Shown here: positions 44,693 to 53,544 of the stretch, one piece after another
Position numbering within the stretch: position 1 is the stretch's first letter
How the letters are laid out: each line of letters opens with the position of its first letter
Assembly (NCBI RefSeq): GCF_900205865.1
Contig: NZ_LT906662.1
Coordinates: 248,001-312,000 of the forward strand
Reading direction: 5' to 3'
Source: Thermoanaerobacterium sp. RBIITD
Lineage (GTDB): Bacteria; Bacillota; Thermoanaerobacteria; Thermoanaerobacterales; Thermoanaerobacteraceae
DNA length: 64,000 bases
Notes under the pieces: model-generated
What the model was told of the DNA's origin: nothing
Database searches by the model: none
What the model saw: the letters and a program-made list of their open reading frames with translations, nothing else
Translations under genes and position numbers: made by a program

Positions 44693-45347
44693 CCTTTACC
44701 CCCTTTAAAAAGCTATCTACATAGATTTGAGTCATATCCTTATACTCACCATCTTGAAAAACCTTAAAGTTACATTCAACTTCTCCTTTGCCCCTTGTCC
44801 TCATAGTACCAATATGCCTTAACATTTTCGCTGTGATAGCTATAATCCCCAGCTCTTCTTCAGATAATTCTCTGCCAGAATAAATATCAACCACAAATAT
44901 AAGCCCTTTCTTAATCACTCTAAATTGCCTTAAAGAGCCTTTTTTATAAGAACCATCGTCATCGAGACTTGTAAAACTTCTTACATCTGTTAAAACATCT
45001 TTTACTTCATCGCAATCAAAAAGTCTTTCTTTTACTCCATATGCCAAAACACCCCTTATATTTTCTGCAATTCTGCAATCGGAGAATTTGAGGTTCTTCC
45101 ATGAATCTACTCCTCCATTTTCCTTCCCAAGAAGAGATACTAATAAATGCTTATACTTCTCTTCCCCTAACAACTTTACCACTTCTGACATTTCTTTTCT
45201 AAAATTGCCTTTAAATGTCTTGCCCTTCATATAAGGCAGCCCATACTCATCATAAACTATTTCTAAATCAACTGTTCCCGGTATTGAATAGCCACTTCCA
45301 AATATTGTTTCTGTCAATAGTTTCATTTCAATTCTATACTTTCCCAT
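44667..45347 (-). CDS. Csm3-like RAMP (Cas7) protein
   Basis: 226 residues, one RAMP domain. KLLTETIFGSGYSIPGTVDLEIVYDEY is followed by LPYMKGKTFKGNFRKEM, so Asp27 sits where Csm3 has the Asp that cuts target RNA. The C-terminal loop is IGTMRTRGKGEVECNFKVF. Likely the backbone or cutting subunit. It overlaps the end of cas10 by 14 bases. Confidence 0.82.
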   Translation of the reverse strand: MGKYRIEMKLLTETIFGSGYSIPGTVDLEIVYDEYGLPYMKGKTFKGNFRKEMSEVVKLLGEEKYKHLLVSLLGKENGGVDSWKNLKFSDCRIAENIRGVLAYGVKERLFDCDEVKDVLTDVRSFTSLDDDGSYKKGSLRQFRVIKKGLIFVVDIYSGRELSEEELGIIAITAKMLRHIGTMRTRGKGEVECNFKVFQDGEYKDMTQIYVDSFLKGVKDDGKVPNI

Positions 45348-46866
45348 TTTTATCCCCTTTCAAATCATTTATAAAAAGATCCATTATCTCAATAGCATCA
45401 TAATACATGCATTTATCATTATAAAAGCAAAAATCTCCAGTTGTCCCTTCTAATCTCGAAAAACAATTTTCTAAATTATTTACTTTTAAAAATCGTTCAG
45501 TTTCTTTTTCTCCTTCTTTGAGGACATCTCTTAACTGTTTGAGCTTACTTCTTGGAATCTTTTTCTCGTAAATTTCTTTATCTGAGATGTTTTTATATGC
45601 CTCTTTAAAATTTTTATAGCTTGTCCATACTTCCTTTTCATTATTATTCATATACAAAGGCCTCATATATAGTTCTTTCCCATCAAGTGTTTTATAGAAT
45701 TTCTCCCTTATATCGGCTATTGTACCTGATAACTCCCCTTGTTCAATATGCCAATCTATAAGTGAAAAGTCCTTATCTTCATTATAATAATCCTTGATAA
45801 TTTTTCTTTTGGCATTGCTGCATAAATCCTCAGCTAACTGATAAGCTTTAGCAAAAGGATATGATATCCTTACAATCGCAACACCTGCACAAGCATTTAA
45901 TTTAATTTTTTTACCTTTATATAATTCTATCTCCTTATCATTTAAGTACTCCAAAAAAACTCTTGCTGATTCTATACCAATTTTTCCATTTGTAACGTAT
46001 GTAACATCATCGCCAGCTACTATTATTGGTATAACAGGAAATTTGTCTTCATCTATCTTTGTATCATCTTTTAGATTATCACGATTTTTTTCTATTACTG
46101 ATGTCATCTCTTTAAAAGCATTTTCGAATATTTCTTTTACATTTTTACTAAATTTTTTCAGAGCCACTAGGTATTCTTCATTAGTTTTTTTATAATTTCC
46201 GTCTTCATATTTAAAACATGTCTTAAGTTCATTAAATTTCTCTCCCATGCGATTCCCGTCAATATGTACAACTGCTAAATAGTTTTTATCACCTTTGCTT
46301 AAATCATCAAATTCCCTTATGCTTTTGATATTTGATGGAAGCAATTTATCAAACTTTTTACTTCTTTTATCTTTAGCGCTATCTATTTTTACCTTTATTT
46401 CTTTACTTATATATCTATCCTCTTCATCCTTATATTCAGCAGGTAATCCAGTAGCTCTGCATACCGTCTCAATTCCAAATGAATTTTGGATGCCACTATA
46501 CATCCTCCTATTCTTCTTTACAGCAAGTTTATGATAAGATTCATCGATTTTATCAATTACTCTATCTTCTTCCACATCATATTCCTGTATAACGAAAAAC
46601 ACCTCTATGCCAGGATAACTTTTAAGTATCTCTTTACTTATTTTACTTACAAACTCCTTTGCTTTATCTACAGCTTCAAAATTGTAAAGACTTCCGCCAC
46701 CACCATTATAAACAACATTTTTGCTGTAATCTTCTTCTATTTCCATTGGTAATTCCTCTACTATTTCTTCGATAATAAAGGAAGCACCTATGTTTTCTTT
46801 TAACCTATTGCTGGAAAATATATAATCTTGTTTTCTTGATATTTCCCATAAGACCAACGCATTCAT
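45334..46866 (-). CDS. cas10: Cas10, HD-less, type III large subunit
   Basis: 510 residues, short for Cas10. It opens directly with the first palm domain (LVLWEISRKQDYIFSSNRLKENIGASFI, then NGGGGSLYNF), so no N-terminal HD nuclease exists. The second palm has AVVHIDGNRMGEKF near 197 and IPIIVAGDDVTYVTNGK near 290: the cyclase motif is AGDD in place of GGDD, with both Asp kept. KKIKLNACAGVAIVRISYPFAKAYQLAEDLCSNAK follows, the usual Cas10 region. It should convert ATP to cyclic oligoadenylate when target RNA is bound, feeding the CARF proteins encoded directly upstream. ATG follows GGAGGAAATTAA. Confidence 0.88.
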   Translation of the reverse strand: MNALVLWEISRKQDYIFSSNRLKENIGASFIIEEIVEELPMEIEEDYSKNVVYNGGGGSLYNFEAVDKAKEFVSKISKEILKSYPGIEVFFVIQEYDVEEDRVIDKIDESYHKLAVKKNRRMYSGIQNSFGIETVCRATGLPAEYKDEEDRYISKEIKVKIDSAKDKRSKKFDKLLPSNIKSIREFDDLSKGDKNYLAVVHIDGNRMGEKFNELKTCFKYEDGNYKKTNEEYLVALKKFSKNVKEIFENAFKEMTSVIEKNRDNLKDDTKIDEDKFPVIPIIVAGDDVTYVTNGKIGIESARVFLEYLNDKEIELYKGKKIKLNACAGVAIVRISYPFAKAYQLAEDLCSNAKRKIIKDYYNEDKDFSLIDWHIEQGELSGTIADIREKFYKTLDGKELYMRPLYMNNNEKEVWTSYKNFKEAYKNISDKEIYEKKIPRSKLKQLRDVLKEGEKETERFLKVNNLENCFSRLEGTTGDFCFYNDKCMYYDAIEIMDLFINDLKGDKNGKV

Positions 46867-47808
46867 TTAATTTCCTCCTTCAATTTTAAACTTCTCAATT
46901 ATTTTTTCAACAAAAGATTCATTAAGATTTATAAAAGAAGCCCTTTCATCCATTTCATATTCATAATCACTTTTTATATCTTTTTTAAGTCTCATTACTG
47001 TTTCTCCATTACAATCGGATTGATATATTATCTCACTTTTACTGCCGCCCAATTTATCTGAAATATCCTTTATTTTAAATAGCTCCATCTTATACTCGGA
47101 TTTGTTTTTATTTTCATATTTAGATTTAAAACACATTATAAGTCGCCCATCTAAAATATAAACTTCATCTACATTTATAGGTAGTCCATTTTTAGAAGAG
47201 ATAAACTCAGGATTCTTTATATACTTAACTTTTCCATTCAAAATCTCTTCCTGAGACTTTGAAGATCTACTATAGCCGTGTATTCTTGTGATATCTTCCA
47301 CAGACAAATCAAATCTATTTACAATTTCTTTAATAGGAAATTTTTTATCTTTATCCTTGTAAGAATACTCAAATATTTGTTTGTCATCATCATCTACATA
47401 TGAAATTGTAACAGCCAAAATATCTTCTTTTAAATTCGCAAATCTTTCTGTAAATAAAGCTGACATTACTTTAGTACCACTTGAATAATCTAAGATTACT
47501 TTTCTGGCATAACCTCCATAGCCAGCATCTTTTTTAATTGAGTCTATCACATCCTTAATACATTTTTGAATTTTTTTAGTATTACTTTTATCACATTCTA
47601 CAAATTCTACGCTTATTTTAGGTATTTTTTCGACAACTACTTTTGATAAGTTTTCTGCGATTTTCTTAGAACTTATATTGTTCCTAGTAGGTTTCGTATA
47701 GACAAGCTTAATCTTCGTATTCTTATCAGCATTTTTTAGTATTGTGATAAATGCCGGCAAAGGGTTTGTTCCTATGAGAGAAATAAGATAATCAGCATTG
47801 CATTCCAC
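46867..47808 (-). CDS. CARF-domain protein with Card1-like C-terminal nuclease fold (first of two)
   Basis: 313 residues. GTG start with GGGAGGGG upstream, overlapping the previous gene by 17 bases. The CARF domain (1-150) has the ligand loop LIGTNPLPAFITIL and VILDYSSGTKVMSALF, where the family has YTGGTKxM. A linker with DLSVEDITRIHGYSR precedes a C-terminal part with INVDEVYILDGRLIMCFKSK and ELFKIKDISDKLGGSKSEIIY. The latter matches the end of the DUF1887/Card1 PD-(D/E)XK domain; Asp and Lys can be placed, but the usual Glu (or Ser) before Cys-Lys is not. It probably binds cyclic oligoadenylate made by Cas10. Confidence 0.75.
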   Translation of the reverse strand: MECNADYLISLIGTNPLPAFITILKNADKNTKIKLVYTKPTRNNISSKKIAENLSKVVVEKIPKISVEFVECDKSNTKKIQKCIKDVIDSIKKDAGYGGYARKVILDYSSGTKVMSALFTERFANLKEDILAVTISYVDDDDKQIFEYSYKDKDKKFPIKEIVNRFDLSVEDITRIHGYSRSSKSQEEILNGKVKYIKNPEFISSKNGLPINVDEVYILDGRLIMCFKSKYENKNKSEYKMELFKIKDISDKLGGSKSEIIYQSDCNGETVMRLKKDIKSDYEYEMDERASFINLNESFVEKIIEKFKIEGGN

Positions 47809-49075
47809 TTCTAACCCCTCCCATAATCCATTCTTTTAATTTAGCTTTTAAATTGTGAAAATCTTGTGCCCCTAATATAAGTGTATTTTTAGTAGTAAAA
47901 TCGTCCCATATGTTTTTGTATTCGTCCTCTATTTGTTTAACATTCCAGCATAAATTAATAAAGCATATTCCTGATTCGTCACCTGCTAAATACTTCGCCC
48001 TTTGTTTTATTTCATATAACTTTTTCTTGGCAACTTCAGTATCAGATTCTGAAGTCACTGAAATAGCAAATATTTTATATTTTCTATATGCCACTAAATC
48101 AACTTCAAATTCATCTTTATTACTATCATCATACTTTTTAGTGATATTTGATAGTGCATCATCTATAATGGCTTCACCCTTAAGTTCAACTAATATATTT
48201 AAAATATATTCCTCTAGCCACTCTGTCTTTTTAAAATAATTAAACATGTCTTTGCTGCTGTCAAATCCTAAAGAATTAATGTCTATATAATCTTTCATTT
48301 CAGAACAATTGCGAAATAATCCATTTAATTCATTTTTAAATTCTTCACTTGCTTTATTGTATTTTTTAGAAAGGCAGTATAAAGATTTTATAAAAATTAT
48401 TACTTTGTTGTATTCATCATCGTTTTTCATATTTGCTACTAAATCACCCAGTTTATTTGATAACTCATTCATTTTAGATTTGTATTTTATTTTATCAAAT
48501 CTAATCATATCAGCATCTAAATATGTACATACTATGTCCATTACACTTAGATCGCAGCATCCATTTAGCTCAGATAACTTTTTTGAAAAGTGATTAAAAT
48601 CCTGCTTATTTTTTCTTTTGTATTCACAGTATATAAACTCTCTTTCAGGATCAATATAAGTCAAATTCACATCTGTATCTCGCTTTTTATAATCATAATT
48701 TTTGACTACATCATACGCTGCTGATGACATTACCTTTGTACCACCATTGTAATTTAGCTCCAAAAGATTTATATTATTGCCTTCCTTTAAGGTTTCATCA
48801 AGTTTTTTTACCAAAGCATCTTTTATAGATCCCATATAGGATTTATCTCTAATCACAATTTTCTCAACCTTATTTGTAATGTTTTTAGTAACTATTAATT
48901 TCCTAAATCTTTCATATGGATACTCTGCTGTCTCATCCGTACATATGCAAATTATTCTCCCATCATTTTTTAGCCTCGTCACAGCAGAAATTATATTTGG
49001 AAATGGATTTGTCCCCATTATCACATATAACACATCTGCTTTATTTTCTAAAAAATTATCCTGCTCAACAGACAT
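47792..49075 (-). CDS. CARF-domain protein with Card1/Can2-like nuclease domain (second of two)
   Basis: 427 residues from the ATG at 49073-49075, preferred because GGAAGGTGAG lies before it; in-frame starts up to 49117 are possible. The CARF domain has YVIMGTNPFPNIISAV and LLELNYNGGTKVMSSAAYDV, the family signature. The C-terminal DUF1887-type part has EWLEEYILNILVEL, then DEFEVDLVAYRKYKIFAISVTSESD and EIKQRAKYLAGDESGICF. Where Card1 has Glu-x-Lys this has Ser-Val-Thr, so nuclease activity is uncertain; an ISCTT-type variant exists in related proteins. First gene of the type III operon as transcribed. Confidence 0.8.
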   Translation of the reverse strand: MSVEQDNFLENKADVLYVIMGTNPFPNIISAVTRLKNDGRIICICTDETAEYPYERFRKLIVTKNITNKVEKIVIRDKSYMGSIKDALVKKLDETLKEGNNINLLELNYNGGTKVMSSAAYDVVKNYDYKKRDTDVNLTYIDPEREFIYCEYKRKNKQDFNHFSKKLSELNGCCDLSVMDIVCTYLDADMIRFDKIKYKSKMNELSNKLGDLVANMKNDDEYNKVIIFIKSLYCLSKKYNKASEEFKNELNGLFRNCSEMKDYIDINSLGFDSSKDMFNYFKKTEWLEEYILNILVELKGEAIIDDALSNITKKYDDSNKDEFEVDLVAYRKYKIFAISVTSESDTEVAKKKLYEIKQRAKYLAGDESGICFINLCWNVKQIEDEYKNIWDDFTTKNTLILGAQDFHNLKAKLKEWIMGGVRSGMQC

Positions 49076-49610
49076 ATGATACTCACCTTCCATTTCATAT
49101 TCTTTGATGACCAGCAATAAACTTTAAAAATATATGAGCTAAAACCATAACCCCTTCAAGACAATTAAAAACTTTAAAATAAAAAAACAATATCATAGAA
49201 GTGGTTCACTTAGAAGATGTTGGTATAAGCCTTCTAAAAAAATTTTGTAAATAAGGCATTATTATACCTTCATTTTATCACTTTATTTTTCTAAAAACAA
49301 CATAAACATTTGAAATATTTTGACACATAGAAAAAAATAAAAAGATAAAAAATCCTGTTTACTAAAATTGCCTTTGAATCTTCACAGACATTCCTTCTCT
49401 TTCATTCCCTCAATATTCCTTTCGAATTCTACCATTTTCGTTTGAGCACATCAAAAGTATGTCTTCAGCATCAACATAATTACTTTCTTAAAAACATATT
49501 ACATAAATATTTATATACCACTATTTTTTAGCTAAAGTTTCCAAAGCAACTGGTGATATTCGATGCATGCTATACTTCCATTGCATGTATTCAAATTCAG
49601 AAAGAAGATA
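49076..49610. other. AT-rich upstream region of the type III operon
   Basis: No gene I can support. A TATAAT on the minus strand (about 49262-49267, AAGGTATAATAATG) could be the -10 box of the operon, but no good -35 was seen. Pieces of coding-like sequence in several frames (for example NYVDAEDILLMCSNENGRI on the minus strand near 49440-49490) suggest further gene decay. No CRISPR repeats are present. Confidence 0.45.
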
Positions 49611-50019
49611 ATGGCTATATATAAAAGCAATAGGCCTAAAAAAGAGAAGGCTCAGCTTATAAATGAAGAGTTTAAAAAAACTTATAAACACTATAAATAA
49701 AGTCTTTAATATATTGAATAAGCTGCATGATAGGAAACAAATTTTCACTAGTGATCTAAAGAGAATATTAGATATGTTGGTAAATAGAACAGGTTATCTT
49801 TATAGTTAGTATGGGGAATACCATAAGATAGATGAGGATGTGACCATTATAATTAAAACTCTATATGACCCGGCAATAAAAGAAGAAGGCATTAAAGAGG
49901 GCATAAAGAAAGGCCAAATTGAAGGCAGAATAAAGAAAGCTCAAGAAAATATACTCAATGCCATAAATGTTAAGTTCGATGCATTTTCTTATGATCTTAA
50001 AAATAAAATATTAAAATAA
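49611..50019 (+). pseudogene. Broken Rpn/PD-(D/E)XK transposase-like gene (C-terminal part)
   Basis: On the plus strand an ATG after AGAAAGAAGATA opens RPKKEKAQLINEEFKKTYKHYK, stops, and continues in another frame with VFNILNKLHDRKQIFTSDLKRILDM and, after an in-frame TAG, KEEGIKEGIKKGQIEGR and KAQENILNAINVKFDAF, ending at 50017-50019. The tail with repeated EGIKxG is typical of Rpn family recombination-promoting nucleases. At least one frameshift and one stop. Confidence 0.6.
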
Positions 50020-50159
50020 AGTTGAAAGTAAACTGAATTAAATTTTGATTACAGTTATTAAAAGCAATTCAATAGATTACCTCACTGATGATTAAAATCA
50101 ATCAGTGGAAAGACATACCCTTTTCACATACTACTCATTGTGTGCCCCAGAAAATGTCC

Positions 50160-53100
50160 TCACTGGTCTTTATTGTACTGCTCTTTCGTATACTCGCTCA
50201 AAATTTTGTATGCTTTCCCAAAATAAGGTATCTTCTCCCATAATTCATGATTTCCTATAAAGACAACCCTATACTTTGCCCTTGTCACAGCCACATTGAG
50301 TATATTGGGTTTGCTTCCAGCCCATCGAGCAGCTGCTTCACTTCTTCCATCACAGCCGAGTATAATAATAGCTTCATTTTCTTCCCTTCCTTGAAATGTA
50401 TGAATGGTTCCACAAGACCTTTCCAACCATTGATTAATATCATCATCATTATATTGCTTATGGTTTTCTTTAATAGATTCCCTCAGGGTTTTCTTCATAT
50501 TATATATGACAGATTTAAATGGACTTATAATAAAAAGATTAGGAAGTTTACCGTCTAATTTCATCGCATCTAATACAATTTGAACAACCATTTCTCCTTG
50601 TTCTTTAACATAGTGATCCTTGTTTCCATTTTCTTTACCTCCTATATTTAGCCATTCAGATTTATTAAATATAAGTTGTATATTTTTATCTGGTTCTTTT
50701 GTTTCCTTAAGCATTCTACCATTATATGCAATCTCATTAGAAATAGAAAACATAGGATCTATACAGCGTCTATGTACCAACAATGGACAGCCAGCCCACA
50801 CATTATTATCTCCGCAAACCAAATACCCCCCATATCTATTTGCTTTATCCGCAAAATTCTGAACCGATACAGTCTTAGAAATGTATGCTTTATCTATATT
50901 TAATTCCGCTGCAAATTTCTCGTAAAATATATCAGGTACTGTAACAATAGGTTCTATTTGCATAGGGTCACCAATAACAATGGATTTACATGTCCGCCAC
51001 ATTGCTCCTAAAGCAGATTGAGGAGTGGCCTGTCCGGCTTCGTCGATAATAAGCGTACCAAGTTCTTCTTTACCTATATACTTTAAAAGCGTAGATACCG
51101 ACGCAAATGTAGTGGAAATTACAGGCACAATAAAAAATAACGTATTGATCAAATGAGCATATGCATCTCTTCTGTTCTGTATAGAAAATTTATTCCACCA
51201 CATATTGACCAAACAATTTATATTTTGCTTTACTGATTTTGAGTTTAAGATAAACGCCTTATGTAGTCTTAATGCATAATAGAATAATTCTTCTCTGAGT
51301 TTATCATATTCTTTATCAGTCCATGGGCAAGCAAGTTGAGAATTTATATTTTTCTCTATATCCACCCAAAATTCTTCACCAGCAAAATTAGAACCAAACT
51401 GTTTCTTAATCTCTGCAATATCTTCATTTCTTTTTGCCAGTTTTTCTTCCTTATCTTTTAAATAACTCTTATCTGTTTCATATTTCCTTCTCAGATTATG
51501 TAGATCACGTAACAAATTACTTATTTTCATATCCATATCTGTACGTTTGATTATAGCTGAATTCAATTCCCCTCTCAGCTTGGTAAGCTGAAAAACAATA
51601 GGGTCATTTTTAAAAAAGAAAGAGAATACTCTTTTGAAAAGTGGAAGCCGGGTTTTGAGCAACCTATAGTTTTCTGTTAACATTTTTATTTGGTCAACTA
51701 TAATTTTTTGTTCCTCTACCTTTAAACTGTATATATTCTCTTGTTCTTTTAAATCTCTTTGTTCCTTATCAATTTTACTTCTAATATTACTGCATTCTTT
51801 TTTAAGCTCATAATATTCGTTTGTTGCATCAACTGCATCCTTAATTTTTTCTCTGTAATCCATAACCTTTGAATACTTATCCATGAATTCTTTTTTTGCG
51901 CTGCACCAATCAGGTTTACTATCTTTATAATAATTTTTCAGATTTATATCATTATTAAACCAAATAGCATCTATAAATTTATTAATATTTGATTTTTTAC
52001 CAAGTCGTGCAGATATTAACCCCCAGCATTTTTTATTACTCAGTAATTTATTTGCAATTCCAGAGAAATAGATCTCTTCATTACAGTCAATATCAAAATG
52101 TGATGTATTGCTACTTTTGACGCTTTCAGCAGTTGGTAATTCCATAGAGATATTCTCAACAGCTGTATTATTATTAGACGCAATTAAAATTCCATATTTA
52201 GTAAGCAGTTTATCAGGTTTATAATAATATCTTAAAAATTCATTCTCTGGCATTTTAAATTCTTGCTGTTTAAAAGCGCAATCTGGATTTTCATATTTGC
52301 ACATGAGCAACGCTCTTTTGACCACATTTTCAGCTACTATCTCTTTTATAAGGGTTGTTTTCCCTGTTCCGGGTGGTCCATTTATTGAGAATATCCACCC
52401 CATATTTTTATCTTCTGATATGGCCAAATTTATGGCTATTTGCTGCATAAAACTTGGGCTATATTCAGATGGCCATTTTCCAAGCGGAAATTTATCAGGT
52501 AATAGCCACTTTTCCATCTCTTCCTCATTTTTGCAAATCTCTATTCTATTCTTGTCCTCTTTTAATGCTCCTATATAATCAACAATTTTATCATTATTCT
52601 CAATCTCATGCTCTTTTAAACTATTTATTATCTCCATAATATCTGTAAGATAGAAACTGGATACCATATTTTGAACCGTATCCAACTCAGTCTCATCTTG
52701 TTTGAAATTATTATCATTTGACAAACCGCTATCTACATTGTATTCAACTGAGTTATTATTGTTTGTCTTAATATATTCTTTATTTATAGATACGTAAAAC
52801 TCATTATCTTCCATTTTAATTTTTACTGGAATCTTGTTCATGACAAATTTAAAAATCTTCATCAAATCTTCATACGACATTATTTTGTCTTTTAGTTGTA
52901 ACTCATCTAATATAGAACTATCTATTTCTTTATTGAATTCCTTTATTTCTGATTCATCAAGTGCTACATTTAAACTTTTACTTTCTATTACCTTAGCAGT
53001 TGCCCAGATCAAATTAACCACGCGAAATGATTTTTCAATGTATTTTCCTTCATAAGTTAATTGAAACACACAGACACAGGACAATGATGTATCTTTATCA

Positions 53101-53351
53101 ATTAGATCATCTCTTTCACCAATGGCATTGAACATATCCTCAATTAAATCCTGCAGAGTAATCTTACCAAGATATATGTTATATACAAATGTATCATTTG
53201 CATCATTAGTCTTGGCTACATATGGTATGATTTTCCTATTTTTATCTGCTATCACCCTATCGCCTTTTATCTCAGGCCAAAATGGCATAAATAACTCCAA
53301 TTTATACCAATAATCTAATATATTTTTAATCTCATCTAATTTATGATCCAT
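50160..53351 (-). CDS. UPF1-like SF1 helicase (AAA_11/AAA_12)
   Basis: 1063 residues. The first 300 have no recognised motif. Walker A INGPPGTGKTTLIKEIVAEN is near 324, a helical, coiled-coil insertion lies near 480-700, Walker B LGTLIIDEAGQATPQSAL near 769, then SIVIGDPMQIEPIV, GTIHTFQGREENEAIIIL and PNILNVAVTRAKYRVV near the C-terminus. All SF1B helicase motifs are present. It has no nuclease domain. Genes of this type often occur alone in defence islands, and its position 1.1 kb upstream of the type III operon supports that guess, not a proof. Ribosome-binding site weak (AAGG close to ATG). Confidence 0.8.
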   Translation of the reverse strand: MDHKLDEIKNILDYWYKLELFMPFWPEIKGDRVIADKNRKIIPYVAKTNDANDTFVYNIYLGKITLQDLIEDMFNAIGERDDLIDKDTSLSCVCVFQLTYEGKYIEKSFRVVNLIWATAKVIESKSLNVALDESEIKEFNKEIDSSILDELQLKDKIMSYEDLMKIFKFVMNKIPVKIKMEDNEFYVSINKEYIKTNNNNSVEYNVDSGLSNDNNFKQDETELDTVQNMVSSFYLTDIMEIINSLKEHEIENNDKIVDYIGALKEDKNRIEICKNEEEMEKWLLPDKFPLGKWPSEYSPSFMQQIAINLAISEDKNMGWIFSINGPPGTGKTTLIKEIVAENVVKRALLMCKYENPDCAFKQQEFKMPENEFLRYYYKPDKLLTKYGILIASNNNTAVENISMELPTAESVKSSNTSHFDIDCNEEIYFSGIANKLLSNKKCWGLISARLGKKSNINKFIDAIWFNNDINLKNYYKDSKPDWCSAKKEFMDKYSKVMDYREKIKDAVDATNEYYELKKECSNIRSKIDKEQRDLKEQENIYSLKVEEQKIIVDQIKMLTENYRLLKTRLPLFKRVFSFFFKNDPIVFQLTKLRGELNSAIIKRTDMDMKISNLLRDLHNLRRKYETDKSYLKDKEEKLAKRNEDIAEIKKQFGSNFAGEEFWVDIEKNINSQLACPWTDKEYDKLREELFYYALRLHKAFILNSKSVKQNINCLVNMWWNKFSIQNRRDAYAHLINTLFFIVPVISTTFASVSTLLKYIGKEELGTLIIDEAGQATPQSALGAMWRTCKSIVIGDPMQIEPIVTVPDIFYEKFAAELNIDKAYISKTVSVQNFADKANRYGGYLVCGDNNVWAGCPLLVHRRCIDPMFSISNEIAYNGRMLKETKEPDKNIQLIFNKSEWLNIGGKENGNKDHYVKEQGEMVVQIVLDAMKLDGKLPNLFIISPFKSVIYNMKKTLRESIKENHKQYNDDDINQWLERSCGTIHTFQGREENEAIIILGCDGRSEAAARWAGSKPNILNVAVTRAKYRVVFIGNHELWEKIPYFGKAYKILSEYTKEQYNKDQ

Positions 53352-53544
53352 ACCTTGTTAACCCCTTCTCTTCTCGAATGCTGGTTTACCTCTGAGCCAA
53401 ATTTTCCTACTTTCATGACATGGGCTCTGCATAATTTAACATATAAAACCCCTAATATATATCAAATTGTTTTTTTAAATTTTACCATAATAAACATATC
53501 GATAAAATTTAAAAAAAAATATGATATTATTTCGTCTTTAATCA

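Noticed and set aside
49521-49748. A 75-residue minus-strand hydrophobic protein
   Set aside because: It is antisense to the broken Rpn-like gene and has no ribosome-binding site; the hydrophobic look comes from Lys-rich coding on the other strand.
37900-50200. A CRISPR repeat-spacer array beside the type III genes
   Set aside because: Both flanks and the gaps were read for direct repeats of 25-40 bases at regular distance; none was found.
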